A stretch of 64,000 bases of DNA from Iodobacter sp. (GCF_025352645.1 NZ_JANXSO010000128.1:1-64000), one strand, 5' to 3'; positions 34,077-43,568 are shown, counted from the stretch's first letter. Program-made: numbers and translations. Notes: generated from the sequence alone by a model not told the origin.

Positions 34077-35057
34077 ATGACACCAAAAAAAGAATTCCCT
34101 GCACTTAAAAGCAGCCTGCATCCCCGTAACCCCCATCGCGGCCGTTACGATTTCCCTGCACTGATCACCAGCTGCCCAGATTTAGCGCCCTTTGTGGCTC
34201 CAAATGCCTATGGTGATGAATCGGTCGATTTTGCTGATCCAGCTGCAGTTAAAATGCTTAATCGCGCCTTACTCAGCCATTTTTACGGCATTAAAGAATG
34301 GGGTCTACCCGAGGGCTATCTTTGCCCGCCAATTCCTGGGCGAGCTGATTACATCCATACCATGGCCGATCTGCTGGCAAGCAGCAATAAAGGCGTGATA
34401 CCACGCGGTGCTGCGGTGCAAGTGCTCGATGTAGGCGTTGGAGCCAATGCCATCTACCCCATGCTGGGCAAGGTGGCGTATGGCTGGCAGTTTGTTGGCT
34501 GTGATATTGATGATTTGGCACTCGATAATGCCTATGAAATCTTTGAGCGCAATGAAGTCTTAAAAGACGGCCTTATTTGCCGCTACCAAGCCAATGCTGA
34601 AAATATCTTTGAAGAGATGATTAAGCCTGCAGACTTATTTGAATTTACCCTGTGCAACCCGCCATTTCATTCATCTGCTGCGGATGCTGCAGGGGGCACG
34701 CGGCGTAAATTACGCAGCTTAGGCACAGGGCACGCCAAGGGCAAGGGCCTGCCACCGCCGGTACTTAATTTTGGTGGACAGAGTAGTGAGCTGTGGTGCG
34801 AAGGTGGTGAGATGCGTTTTGTGCGCAGCATGATTTCGCAAAGCCGGCCGTTTAGGCAGCAGTGTTTGTGGTTTTCTACTCTCGTTTCTAAGCAAGATAA
34901 CTTGCCACTGGTCTATCAAGCACTAGAGCGAATTGGTGCGGTGCAGGTGAAAACACTGGACATGGCACAGGGCAATAAAATCAGCCGCGTGGTAGCGTGG
35001 AGCTACTTTACTGAGGCAGAGCAAAAAGTGTGGGCCAAGAGCCGCTGGCGTGGCTAG
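34077..35057 (+). CDS. rlmF: 23S rRNA m6A1618 methyltransferase RlmF
   Basis: SAM-dependent enzyme of 326 residues that methylates N6 of A1618 in 23S rRNA. Recognised from LHPRNPHRGRYDFPAL near the N-terminus, the SAM-binding VLDVGVGANAIYPMLG, acidic VGCDIDDLALDNA, and the catalytic N-P-P-F motif in FTLCNPPFHSSAADA. The tail RRKLRSLG and SQSRPFRQQCLWFSTLVSK are also typical. Length agrees with E. coli RlmF (308). Monocistronic. Confidence 0.95.
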   Translation: MTPKKEFPALKSSLHPRNPHRGRYDFPALITSCPDLAPFVAPNAYGDESVDFADPAAVKMLNRALLSHFYGIKEWGLPEGYLCPPIPGRADYIHTMADLLASSNKGVIPRGAAVQVLDVGVGANAIYPMLGKVAYGWQFVGCDIDDLALDNAYEIFERNEVLKDGLICRYQANAENIFEEMIKPADLFEFTLCNPPFHSSAADAAGGTRRKLRSLGTGHAKGKGLPPPVLNFGGQSSELWCEGGEMRFVRSMISQSRPFRQQCLWFSTLVSKQDNLPLVYQALERIGAVQVKTLDMAQGNKISRVVAWSYFTEAEQKVWAKSRWRG

Positions 35058-35108
35058 TCTTATTGCTGGGGAAGTGAGTCTCAGCTAATGCGAAGTAAGG
35101 AGCTGTGT

Positions 35109-35339
35109 ATGGAAAAGTTTAACCATCATTTTCGTGCTTTATTTCAGCAGCTGGGCCTGCCAGCCAGCGATGGGGAGATTGCCGCTTTTATTCAGCAGCA
35201 TTCCCCCCTTGCAAAAAATATGGCATTGCCAGACGCTGATTTTTGGAGCGTCAGCCAATCACAGTTTTTACGCGAGCAGCTGGCCGATGATGCGGATTGG
35301 GCAGAAGTCATTGATCAGCTGGACGTGGCTTTGCGCTAA
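35109..35339 (+). CDS. DUF2789 family protein
   Basis: Small acidic protein of 76 residues: MEKFNHHFRALFQQLGLP, then HSPLAKNMALPDADFW and FLREQLADDADWAEVIDQLD. These segments define DUF2789, a short helical family of unknown function common in proteobacteria. AAGGAG six bases before the ATG at 35109 fixes the start; a longer reading from 35088 has no ribosome site. Confidence 0.85.
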   Translation: MEKFNHHFRALFQQLGLPASDGEIAAFIQQHSPLAKNMALPDADFWSVSQSQFLREQLADDADWAEVIDQLDVALR

Positions 35340-35382
35340 GGAGGCTTACTCCAATCCTATCCGCTTAAGCAATCTGCTATGC

Positions 35383-35445
35383 GTAGGGCGGGTGCAACCC
35401 GCGTTTTTCAGCATCGATCAAAGGTTGCACCCGCTCCCGCTCTAC
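35383..35445. repeat. GTAGGGCGGGTG intergenic palindromic repeat
   Basis: GTAGGGCGGGTGCAACCCGC at 35383-35402 is answered by GGTTGCACCCGC and CTCTAC up to 35445, giving an imperfect long hairpin with CTTAAGC-like ends further out (35364-35370 and 35453-35459). The same core, GTAGGGCGGGTG-AACCCGC, is inside the MITE-like element at 10301-10320 and, degenerate, in the second copy at 62216. It is a dispersed intergenic family, not a single-site feature. Confidence 0.7.
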
Positions 35446-35559
35446 AAGCTTGGCTTAAGATTCTAAGGTGAGCAACGACTGGCTCCTTGTACACCCTAAA
35501 AATACCGATTCCCACAATGAAATAAGCTTAAGTTGACAGGATTGGGGCTTACTCGCCCA

Positions 35560-35955
35560 TCAATCATCCCATCCTGCGTAAACCGGCAGTACTTTCCAGC
35601 ATTGTAATTGGCTGGCTTCCACTTGTAGCGTGCTTTGGTTTAGTAACCAGCTGGCAAGGTTGCTGCGCATATAGGCCAGCTCATCGCCACATAGGCCAAG
35701 TAAATCCCGCGCTAGGGCTGCCGCATTCAGATAGAGCTCGCCTTCAACTATGGGGGCGGTGGCTAAATAATATTGCCCCTCGATTAAAGCCAGCCAATAC
35801 GCTCTCTCTTCGGCCTCTAATACCGCCAGCGTGCCACGAGGCTTGCTGGCTAATTCGCTTGCCACTAAATGGCCTACGGCCTGAAACCATTGCCAGTTTT
35901 CTATGGTATGCGTATCTGCGCCGTATTCTGGGATATCAATATTGATTAGAATCAC
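35560..35955 (-). CDS. Hypothetical protein, 131 residues
   Basis: Not recognised. Starts MILINIDIPEYGAD and continues with several predicted helices and strands (NWQWFQAVGHLVASEL, LAVLEAEERAYWLALI, LYLNAAALARDLLGL); no signal peptide and no membrane segment. It begins one base after the DUF3025 stop codon on the same strand, so it is the second gene of a two-gene operon and probably shares a process with that family, which is itself uncharacterised. Confidence 0.65.
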   Translation of the reverse strand: MILINIDIPEYGADTHTIENWQWFQAVGHLVASELASKPRGTLAVLEAEERAYWLALIEGQYYLATAPIVEGELYLNAAALARDLLGLCGDELAYMRSNLASWLLNQSTLQVEASQLQCWKVLPVYAGWDD

Positions 35956-35956
35956 T

Positions 35957-36745
35957 TTAATCCTTATGCATTGGGGTGTTCAATTTATGCGATCTGTGTT
36001 TCCTAAAATATTGCGTATTGGCATAAAACGCATCGTCTTGTATCTGCCACCAACCTGGAATACCTAAATAAGGTAGAGGGGGGAGCTGGCGAGGGGTTTT
36101 TAATTGATCATCATTTATAAATTGGGCTAATTGCTGATCTAATTGTGCGCATTGCTCAGCTATTGTGAGCTTAAAAAAATCAGCAGTTACTTTAATTGGC
36201 CAGCATTTGCCGGTGAGGCCCAGAAATGGCTCTAGCAGGTTTTCGTAATTAGCGTGCCCAAAGCTGAGTACGTTTATTTTGACGCCCCAATCCTCTTTAT
36301 GCTTTTGAAATAAATCCTGCCATTGATGATTAATGAGTAATTGCAATAGCGCATCGTCGCAATAGGGCAGAATTAAGCCGCACTCATCAAATAGAGTGGC
36401 GGCATCACGCACGGGGCCACGAGGATGATCAGGGGTGAAATGGCGCATATGCAAGGCGGTAATGGCCGCTTTGCTATGGGGGAAGGCACACCAAACCAAG
36501 GCATTAAAGCAATCGTGCCAATTATCTGGCCGAGTGGCAACATGGCCATGCTGAGCAATGGCGATTTCGTAATAGTCACTTAGTGATTCGGGTGGCACAA
36601 AGCGAATCGGCAGGCCTTGCTGGTTGCGGGCAAGGGGGCCAAGTGCATCCCAATCTGCATGCTGAGGAAAGTGTTTAAACTGTTGAATAAACGGCAGTAA
36701 GGGCTGGTAGGGAGCTTGCAGGGAAAAGAAATCGAGTGGCCACAT
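35957..36745 (-). CDS. DUF3025 family protein
   Basis: Protein of 262 residues matching DUF3025: YQPLLPFIQQFKHFP near the start, then LPIRFVPPESLSDYYEI, the most conserved block HDCFNALVWCAFPHSKAAI, and YFRKHRS near the C-terminus. The family is restricted mostly to beta- and gammaproteobacteria and has no known activity; the conserved H/D/N and histidine residues could be catalytic. Followed without a gap by the unrecognised 131-residue gene. Confidence 0.82.
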   Translation of the reverse strand: MWPLDFFSLQAPYQPLLPFIQQFKHFPQHADWDALGPLARNQQGLPIRFVPPESLSDYYEIAIAQHGHVATRPDNWHDCFNALVWCAFPHSKAAITALHMRHFTPDHPRGPVRDAATLFDECGLILPYCDDALLQLLINHQWQDLFQKHKEDWGVKINVLSFGHANYENLLEPFLGLTGKCWPIKVTADFFKLTIAEQCAQLDQQLAQFINDDQLKTPRQLPPLPYLGIPGWWQIQDDAFYANTQYFRKHRSHKLNTPMHKD

Positions 36746-36889
36746 GGGGCAGTGTGAAACCTTAGGAAAATGCGCTGATTGAAACGCTTAAAAATGTGAT
36801 GCCACGCTATTAAAAAAACACGCTAAATCAATTGTTTATTGGGGCAATTAATAAATAAAGGGTGAGCATATACCCACCCTTTATGGCTT

Positions 36890-37387
36890 TTACAGTACGG
36901 CTAAAGCGGCCACGTAGTTAGGCTCTTCTTTGATTTCTGAAACCAGTTCTGCGTGTAAAACATGATTGTTTTCATCTAAAACGATTACGGCACGGGCAGA
37001 AACGCCTGCCAGTGGGCCACTTACAATTTCAACGCCGTAGTTGCTGAGGAAATCACGGCCGCGCATGGTAGATAGGCTCACCACGTTTTCGAGGCCTTCA
37101 GCGCCGCAGAAACGGCTTTGTGCGAATGGCAAGTCGGCAGAAATGCACAGTACCACGGTGTTTTCTAAGGTAGAGGCTGTTTCATTAAAGCGGCGAACCG
37201 AAGCTGCACATACACCGGTATCCACGCTTGGGAAAATATTTAGAATTTTTCTGCTACCTGCAAAGGTAGCCAAGTTTGCATCGGACAAGTCTTTAGCAAC
37301 AAGGCTAAAGTCTTGTGCTTGTTGGCCAACTTGTGGGAAAGAACCTTTGATTTCAATGGCGTTGCCGCCCAGAGTCACTGCAGACAT
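36890..37387 (-). CDS. tpx: Thiol peroxidase Tpx
   Basis: Atypical 2-Cys peroxiredoxin of 165 residues reducing peroxides at the expense of thioredoxin. The peroxidatic Cys60 lies in [16 protein letters not shown] with the usual Thr, and the resolving Cys94 in [13 protein letters not shown]; both positions match E. coli Tpx. The downstream [16 protein letters not shown] and [11 protein letters not shown] are also family signatures. A paralogue without these cysteines is encoded 120 bases upstream on the same strand. Confidence 0.96.
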   Translation of the reverse strand: MSAVTLGGNAIEIKGSFPQVGQQAQDFSLVAKDLSDANLATFAGSRKILNIFPSVDTGVCAASVRRFNETASTLENTVVLCISADLPFAQSRFCGAEGLENVVSLSTMRGRDFLSNYGVEIVSGPLAGVSARAVIVLDENNHVLHAELVSEIKEEPNYVAALAVL

Positions 37388-37507
37388 GTATGTTTCCTTT
37401 GTGGCTATTGATGGGGTAATTTCGATATTAATTATCTATTAGCGCAGCATTGAATAGCAAGCAGCATAGGCTTGCAATATGTACAGATGATGGCGGGATT
37501 TGTTTTT

Positions 37508-38074
37508 TTAAGTTTGATTGTTTTCTTCATCAATATCTAATTCAAGCGGAGCGTCTTCTTCTTCAATTGGCGGGAACAGGCATTCGGCCATCTGGCCATA
37601 ATCGGGTTCAAAGCTAAGATCGGCAACCAGCTCGCTATACATCACGATATCGTAGCTATTTAACCCAATTAGCGCCGTTGCCATCAAGCCCGAGAGGGGA
37701 ACATCCGTAATCATCACGCCGTAGTCTTTGTGAAAATCACGGCCACGCAGGGTACAGAGTAGTTGTACACGGCGAAAACGCTCTTGCTCCATGGCCCGAG
37801 CAAGGGCGTAGGGCGTATCTACAGAAATCACGAGGATGACGGTTTCTTCAGGCCAATCCAGCGATAGTTTTTCTAGTTGGCGAGCAATGTTCAGGCCGAT
37901 TGCGCTATCAATACTTGGAATCACGGCAATGACTTTGGGCTTGCCAGCAAAGCGGGACAACGGCACATCGATCAGACTGGCGTCTACTAAAAGAAAGCTA
38001 TGGGCATATTCGCCAATAATAGGGAAATTGCCCCCAACATTAATTTCAGTATGGTTGAGTAAAATAGTGGCCAT
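37508..38074 (-). CDS. Tpx paralogue lacking both catalytic cysteines
   Basis: 188-residue protein that aligns along its whole length with the neighbouring Tpx. The peroxidatic site reads VIPSIDSAIGLNIARQL, with Gly60 in place of Cys60, and the resolving site reads DTPYALARAMEQE, with Met95 in place of Cys94. The fold-defining LCTLRGRDFHKDYGVMI and TALIGLNSYD are kept, so the protein is probably stable but cannot work as a peroxidase by the known mechanism. A 20-residue acidic tail (EEEDAPLELDIDEENN) is extra. The frame is intact, which argues against a pseudogene. It probably arose by tandem duplication; a regulatory or chaperone-like role is a guess. Confidence 0.85.
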   Translation of the reverse strand: MATILLNHTEINVGGNFPIIGEYAHSFLLVDASLIDVPLSRFAGKPKVIAVIPSIDSAIGLNIARQLEKLSLDWPEETVILVISVDTPYALARAMEQERFRRVQLLCTLRGRDFHKDYGVMITDVPLSGLMATALIGLNSYDIVMYSELVADLSFEPDYGQMAECLFPPIEEEDAPLELDIDEENNQT

Positions 38075-38356
38075 GATCTATTCCGTATCAGTGATCAGTA
38101 AGTAGGCAATTGTTGTCAGCAGCCTTGCCGCTTGCAACTGATAATAATTGCTCCTCTACCAACATCTTTGTTTAAATAACTATAGCCCGTGAGTGCTTCA
38201 TCACAAGACCTTAATGCCCTTTTGTTGTAAGGGGAGACTAAGGGGCTAAGGATAATTTAATTGGCTAATTTAGTCATGACCTAGCCGCTTTAGCCTGCAA
38301 TTTCACAGTGTGAACGGTTAGAGGGCTTCTTTTAAGGGGCCTTAATCGGCGTGCTA

Positions 38357-39376
38357 TCAAGGATAAAACCAGTAGATGGAGTACGCCGTGGAGTGCAGCT
38401 CGCCTAAGTCGATTTGTAGAAAGGCCCGTAGCTCATCTTGTGCATCAAATTGCAGACGTTTTTTATCGTGGCTACTGAGGTATTCGCTGGGTTTAAACAC
38501 CTTTTTAAGCACGATATGCTCTTGATCATCGGTGAGGGTGACTTCTAGCATCGGCAATGCTTGCTCGTATTGAGCCAAGTTTCGCAAGGTGGCATTGAGC
38601 TGAATAATATTGGGAAACTCGGGCACGTAGCTGAGCTCCGACCATTCTGAACGCAGCATCTCGGTGTTTTGAGGTAGCGGCATGCTGCAGCCTAATGCTT
38701 GGCAGGCGCTAATTAGCTTTGGCCTTAGCCAAGGTAGCTCCATCGAGATTTGGGTGCGCTGGTGGTAGGCCAGCTGAGCGGCAAAGCTCAACATCAGCAG
38801 CACAATCACCGCCATATAAACGGCATACCATTTGGAGCGGAGCACTGGGGCTGGGGCAAGCAGATGATCGTCATCCATATAGATGGGGCGATAGCTGCTG
38901 GTCTCTTTTGCGGGTGGGATAACAGCGGGTTCTGACATTGCTTCTGCCAAAGCAGGGGCCGTTTGTTGAGGGGCTGGCTCGGTGATTTCGGCACTGGGCG
39001 CATGCGCTTCCGTGGCGGGCATCGCCTCATACTGGATATCTGCTGCGGAGCTTTGCATGGCCATTGCCACAAAATCAACTCTAGGCTCAGCGATGCTGGC
39101 GGCTTGCTCGGCAAAGGGGAGCGGCTCTGGGCTGGCGGTGAGTGGCTCAGCTGGAGGGCTATCTACTGCCGTATTGACAGGATGCGATGCTGCTTCAGTG
39201 GCAGTGTTTTGTGTGCTGCTGAGCGTTTCTGCAAGCTGCTCGCTTTCTAAGCAGTCTTTGGCATTAAAGACAAATGCGCAGCGCCCACAGCGAACTTTTC
39301 CGCGATGGGCTGCTAGCTGCGCTTCCGTTACACGAAAAGCGGTTTGGCAGTTTGGGCAACGGGTGATGTCATTCAT
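38357..39376 (-). CDS. Zinc-ribbon DUF3426 membrane protein
   Basis: 339-residue protein with an MJ0042-type zinc ribbon at the start (MNDITRCPNCQTAFRV and KVRCGRCAFVF, two CxxC pairs), a long alanine/glutamate/proline-rich linker (about 45-175), a single membrane helix (about 185-206, WYAVYMAVIVLLMLSF), and the C-terminal DUF3426 domain with LRNLAQYEQALPMLEVTL. The ATG at 39376 lies one base beyond the prmA stop codon and is preferred to a longer frame that begins inside prmA. In many betaproteobacteria this gene follows prmA, as here. Function unknown. Confidence 0.88.
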   Translation of the reverse strand: MNDITRCPNCQTAFRVTEAQLAAHRGKVRCGRCAFVFNAKDCLESEQLAETLSSTQNTATEAASHPVNTAVDSPPAEPLTASPEPLPFAEQAASIAEPRVDFVAMAMQSSAADIQYEAMPATEAHAPSAEITEPAPQQTAPALAEAMSEPAVIPPAKETSSYRPIYMDDDHLLAPAPVLRSKWYAVYMAVIVLLMLSFAAQLAYHQRTQISMELPWLRPKLISACQALGCSMPLPQNTEMLRSEWSELSYVPEFPNIIQLNATLRNLAQYEQALPMLEVTLTDDQEHIVLKKVFKPSEYLSSHDKKRLQFDAQDELRAFLQIDLGELHSTAYSIYWFYP

Positions 39377-39377
39377 A

Positions 39378-40265
39378 TTACTTACGCGTGCCTGATAAAC
39401 AAACCCAGCCATCTTCGATTTGTGGTGTATTCATGGCAAACCATTGGCTGTAAATAGCGATCACATCATCGGCTTGCTCGGCCAAAATACCGGATAAGGC
39501 AATACGGCCACCCAGTTTGACTTTAGCCGCCAACATGGGCGCGAGTGCTTTGAGTGGATTGGTCAGAATATTGGCAATTACCACATCGTAGCTGGCAGTA
39601 GGCTCGGCATCTGGCAAATAAAACTGAACTTCAACGGCATTTTGTTCAGCATTTTGTCGTGAGGCAGTCATGGCTTGCGGATCGATATCCACCCCAACAG
39701 CAGAAGCTGCACCAAGCTTTATACCGGCAATGGCTAAAATTCCAGAGCCACAACCGTAATCAAGCAAGGTTTCGCCGCCTGCCAGATTGCTGTCTAGCCA
39801 TTTTAAGCAAAGGCGGGTGGTGGGGTGGCTACCCGTGCCAAAGGCCAGGCCTGGATCGAGCTGAATACTGATCGCGCCAGCATCTGGGCATTCGTGCCAA
39901 GTGGGGGTGATCCACAGCCGATTAGAAATAGGGATAGGATTAAATTGGGATTGAGTCAGGCGTACCCAATCTTGTTCCTCTACACGCACCACATCAAATG
40001 AAGGCGCGCTTAACTTTAGGGTGTTGCTGGCCGCAGCCACAATCAGCGCGGTATCGATGTCTTCATCAAATAGGGCGAGCACAACGCTCTGCTCCCACAA
40101 CTGATCGACTGGCTCACCAGGCTCACCAAAAATAGGCTTTTCTGCATCAGTGCCGGCTGCAGCGTCTTCAATGCTAACGGAGAGCGCGCCCAAGTCAAAC
40201 AGCGCGTCTGAAAAACGCTCTGCATGGATGGATTCGGTGGTGATGCGTAGTTCTTGCCAAGCCAT
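39378..40265 (-). CDS. prmA: Ribosomal protein L11 methyltransferase PrmA
   Basis: Cytoplasmic SAM-dependent enzyme of 295 residues that trimethylates ribosomal protein L11. The N-terminal substrate-recognition domain (AWQELRITTESIHAERFSD) is followed by the SAM fold with LLDYGCGSGILAIAG, acidic VGVDIDPQAM, and VIANILTNPLKAL as motif IV. The linker segment GLAFGTGSHPTTRLCL is diagnostic. First gene of a two-gene operon with the DUF3426 gene. Confidence 0.96.
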   Translation of the reverse strand: MAWQELRITTESIHAERFSDALFDLGALSVSIEDAAAGTDAEKPIFGEPGEPVDQLWEQSVVLALFDEDIDTALIVAAASNTLKLSAPSFDVVRVEEQDWVRLTQSQFNPIPISNRLWITPTWHECPDAGAISIQLDPGLAFGTGSHPTTRLCLKWLDSNLAGGETLLDYGCGSGILAIAGIKLGAASAVGVDIDPQAMTASRQNAEQNAVEVQFYLPDAEPTASYDVVIANILTNPLKALAPMLAAKVKLGGRIALSGILAEQADDVIAIYSQWFAMNTPQIEDGWVCLSGTRK

Positions 40266-40631
40266 TTTTGTATACCTGTTAGTGTTCTTCCCCGCATTGT
40301 CGCATTCCCCCTTAGTTTTGAGAATGTTTTTACTTGTAATAAGCAGGGATTGGGGCGTGATTGGCTATATCAGCTGTGTTTGTATTTAAGCTTTGCTGTT
40401 GCTTACGTAGATGTGATGCAGTGCATAAAATGCGATCTACAAATAGTAGGCAAACCTCAAATAACATTGGGTGCAGCCAGTAGAGCCCCTACAAGAGGCA
40501 ATTTTTATGGCAGTTTCTTATTCAGGCTTTCCCTAGGCTGATATCAAACTTTGATATGCGTCAATAATTCTGTGGCACCTCAGCGGCATGATTCCTATTA
40601 AATTATTCAAGTCATAGGGAGTGATGCGGCA
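40266..40631. other. prmA / haemerythrin intergenic region
   Basis: 366 bases between divergent genes. No gene, repeat or terminator is evident; the promoters of both genes must lie here. GGGAG at 40618-40622 is the ribosome site of the haemerythrin gene, at 9 bases from its start. Confidence 0.35.
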
Positions 40632-41081
40632 ATGGCACTATTTTTTGAGTGGACTGATGAGTTATCGGTGGGGATTCAGGAAATTGATGAACAGCATAAG
40701 GTGCTGATTGATTTACTGAATGAATTACACGATGCAATTCGCCAGCACCATGGTAGCGAGGCTTCTGTCCAGATCTTGGGGCGTTTGGCTGATTACACTC
40801 GAACACATTTTACCGTGGAAGAAAGCTTGATGCGGATTTTGGGTTATCCAGATTACGATGCGCATAAGCAACATCACGAAGATTTAATAAATCAAATGAA
40901 CGAGCTACAACTTCGCCTAAGTGCTGGTGAGGCGGTGACTTTTGAATTGATGCGTTTTTTAAGGCACTGGCTCACTAATCATATTATGGAAGGTGATAAA
41001 CGCTATACCGAGCACTTTTTATCCCGTGGGGCGCAGGCAAAGTGGCATAAAAAAAACTGGTTGGAGCGCTTCTGGGCCTAG
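40632..41081 (+). CDS. Bacteriohaemerythrin
   Basis: Four-helix non-haem di-iron oxygen-binding protein of 149 residues. The full ligand set is present at family-typical positions: His22 (EQHK), His59 and Glu63 (THFTVEE), His78 and His82 (HKQHHED), His117 and Asp122 (NHIMEGD). Single-domain cytoplasmic form of the methanotroph type, which delivers or stores oxygen. The C-terminal tail after residue 130 is basic (KWHKKNWLERFW). No linkage to an operon; monocistronic. Confidence 0.93.
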   Translation: MALFFEWTDELSVGIQEIDEQHKVLIDLLNELHDAIRQHHGSEASVQILGRLADYTRTHFTVEESLMRILGYPDYDAHKQHHEDLINQMNELQLRLSAGEAVTFELMRFLRHWLTNHIMEGDKRYTEHFLSRGAQAKWHKKNWLERFWA

Positions 41082-41353
41082 TTATTGGCAGGCTTGATGT
41101 CAAAAATGGGGCTTAATGGCTTGTTTTAAAAGAAAACTAGCACCGCGATAGAGAGGGGTAGTCAAAAGGTGACAATATTGTGTGGCTAAAGTTCCGATTT
41201 ATTGAATAAAAAAAGGCCATAAGCTGATCTAGCTGCTGGGCACAGGTGGTTTAAGCCGCTTTGATGACCCATAGCAAAAAAGCTGGGTAGATTTTGTGCG
41301 GTTCAGCGGCTAGAATGGCCCGCTTTGCTTTATTCACACGGAACCGACCCTAT

Positions 41354-41680
41354 ATGTTCATTCCATCCGCGTTTGCTCAAGGCGCCGCACCGGCGGCAGA
41401 AATGAGCTTTATGTCTTTCCTTCCTATGATCGTGATTTTTGTTTTGTTCTGGTTCATGTTGATCCGTCCACAACAAAAGCGCGCCAAAGAACAACAAGCT
41501 TTGTTGGCTGCTCTTGCTAAGGGCGATGAAGTGGCAACCAGCAGCGGTATTCTGGGCCGAATCATTAAGGTGAACGAGCAGTATGTCACTCTTGAAATGG
41601 CCGACGGCGTAGAAATCTTGATCCAACGTGCTGCAGTTGCTGCGCGTTTGGAAAAAGGCACTATTAAAAACAACAAATAA
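41354..41680 (+). CDS. yajC: Sec translocon accessory protein YajC
   Basis: Single-span inner-membrane protein of 108 residues of the SecDF-YajC complex. One membrane helix, SFLPMIVIFVLFWFMLIRP, is followed by QQKRAKEQQALLAAL, GDEVATSSGILGRI and the C-terminal YVTLEMADGVEI. The start MFIPSAFAQGA at 41354 agrees with family length; the reading frame is open 60 bases further upstream but without a ribosome site. It precedes secD and secF in the conserved order yajC-secD-secF. The usual upstream genes tgt and queA are not present here. Confidence 0.93.
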   Translation: MFIPSAFAQGAAPAAEMSFMSFLPMIVIFVLFWFMLIRPQQKRAKEQQALLAALAKGDEVATSSGILGRIIKVNEQYVTLEMADGVEILIQRAAVAARLEKGTIKNNK

Positions 41681-41744
41681 AGCCAATAGGCGGTGACTTT
41701 GTTTTTCAAACAAAGCATCGCCTTTGCGCATTCTGGGTCCCGTT

Positions 41745-43556
41745 ATGAATCGCTACCCGATTTGGAAATACCTGTTAATTATCTTGTCCGTTGCTTTAGC
41801 AACGCTCTACACCCTGCCTAATTTATTTGGCGAAAGCCCAGCGGTACAAATTGCCAGCGTTCGTGCCACTGTAAAAGTGGATACTGCGCTGCAACATACT
41901 GCCGCAGATATTTTAAAAAATGCGGGCATAAAGACTGAAGACGCTTTTTTTGATGGCAACTCAGTTAAGTTTCGCTTTAAAGACACCGAAGTGCAGCTCA
42001 AGGCTAAAGAAGCTTTGCAAACTAAGCTGGGCGACGACTACAGCGTGGCCTTAAATCTGCTGTCTGATACGCCTTCTTGGTTAACAAAAATTGGCGCAAA
42101 GCCAATGTCCTTGGGCTTGGATCTACGTGGTGGTGTGCACTTCTTGCTTGAAGTGGATATGAAAGCTGCGGTTGATAAGGCGCTAGAGAAAACTGCAGGT
42201 GATGTTCGCCGTGAGCTAAAAGACAAGAAAATTCGCTACGGCCGTATTGCCAGCACCAGAGATAGCGTAGAAGTGCAGCTACGGGATGAGGCCACAACGC
42301 AAGAAGCCGTTAAAGCTTTGCGTAAAGTCTTGCAGCAGCGCCAAATTGATGTTGTCGACAATAAAATTGTGATTTCATACTCTGCAGCCGCCTTACAGCA
42401 GCTGAAGAATGATGCGGTTAAGCAAAACATCACCACTCTGAATAATCGTGTTAATGAGCTGGGTGTTGCCGAGCCGATTATTCAGCAGCAGGGTGAAGGC
42501 CGTATCGTAGTGCAATTGCCTGGGGTGCAAGACACTTCAAAAGCCAAGGATATTCTGGGCCGTACTGCCACGCTAGAAGTGCGCATGGTAGAAGACGATC
42601 AAGCCAAAATGTCTGAAGCGCTGAATGGCAATGTGCCTGCGGGCTATGAGTTGTTGAATGAGCGTGGCCCAAATGGCCGTGTTAGCCCTATTTTGGTGAA
42701 AAAAGATGTTGAGCTCACAGGCGATAATATCAATGACGCGCAAGCGGGCTTTGATGATCAAAACTCAGCAGCAGTTCACTTAAGCCTTGATTCAACTGGC
42801 GCGGCTATCTTTAAAACGCTCACCAAAGAAAGTATTGGCAAGCGCATGGCTATGGTCTTGGTTGAAAAAGGTAAGGGCGAAGTGGTGACGGCTCCGGTGA
42901 TTCGTTCCGAAATTGGTGGCGGCCGCGTGCAGATTTCTGGCTCGATGGGCGTGGCTGAAGCGAATGATACTGCGCTGTTATTACGCGCTGGCTCCTTGGC
43001 AGCACCCATGAATATCGTGGAAGAGCGCACCATTGGCCCAAGCTTGGGTAAAGACAATATCGCCCGTGGCTTCCACTCCACCCTTTACGGTTTCTTGGCG
43101 ATCTCCGTGTTTATGATGATCTACTACCGTGTATTTGGTGTGGTATCTACTGTTGGTCTTGCCACTAACTTATTATTCTTGCTGGCCTTGCTGTCTTTAC
43201 TTGGCGTAACGCTGACGCTGCCAGGTATCGCCGCGATTGCATTAGCACTGGGTATGGCGATTGATGCCAACGTGCTGATTAATGAGCGGGTGCGTGAAGA
43301 GCTGCGTGCAGGGATGACGCCACAGGCCGCAATTCAAAATGGTTATGGCCATGCTTTTGCCACCATTTTGGATTCCAACGTCACCACCTTGATCGCCGGC
43401 CTTGCGCTGCTGATCTTTGGCTCTGGTGCGGTACGTGGTTTTGCTTGGGTGCATTGCATTGGTATTTTAACGTCGATGTACAGCGCGGTCTTTGTTTCTC
43501 GCGGCATCATTAACCTCATTTATGGCGGCCGTCGTGTTACGACGCTGTCTGTGTAA
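41745..43556 (+). CDS. secD: Protein translocase subunit SecD
   Basis: Inner-membrane RND-like subunit of 603 residues that uses proton-motive force to pull proteins through SecYEG. The N-terminal helix (MNRYPIWKYLLIILSVALA) is followed by LGLDLRGGVHFLLEVD, the periplasmic P1 domain, and five helices at the C-terminus with the signature GIAAIALALGMAIDANVLI and GYGHAFATILDSNVTTLI. Start at 41745 (ATG) was taken, as an in-frame TTG 21 bases earlier has no ribosome site. Followed by secF after 12 bases. Confidence 0.95.
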   Translation: MNRYPIWKYLLIILSVALATLYTLPNLFGESPAVQIASVRATVKVDTALQHTAADILKNAGIKTEDAFFDGNSVKFRFKDTEVQLKAKEALQTKLGDDYSVALNLLSDTPSWLTKIGAKPMSLGLDLRGGVHFLLEVDMKAAVDKALEKTAGDVRRELKDKKIRYGRIASTRDSVEVQLRDEATTQEAVKALRKVLQQRQIDVVDNKIVISYSAAALQQLKNDAVKQNITTLNNRVNELGVAEPIIQQQGEGRIVVQLPGVQDTSKAKDILGRTATLEVRMVEDDQAKMSEALNGNVPAGYELLNERGPNGRVSPILVKKDVELTGDNINDAQAGFDDQNSAAVHLSLDSTGAAIFKTLTKESIGKRMAMVLVEKGKGEVVTAPVIRSEIGGGRVQISGSMGVAEANDTALLLRAGSLAAPMNIVEERTIGPSLGKDNIARGFHSTLYGFLAISVFMMIYYRVFGVVSTVGLATNLLFLLALLSLLGVTLTLPGIAAIALALGMAIDANVLINERVREELRAGMTPQAAIQNGYGHAFATILDSNVTTLIAGLALLIFGSGAVRGFAWVHCIGILTSMYSAVFVSRGIINLIYGGRRVTTLSV

Positions 43557-43568
43557 GGGTGCATCGCC

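Noticed and set aside
37508..38074. Tpx paralogue as a pseudogene
   Set aside because: The frame is uninterrupted, the fold motifs are retained and it has an extra ordered-length tail; loss is limited to the catalytic cysteines.
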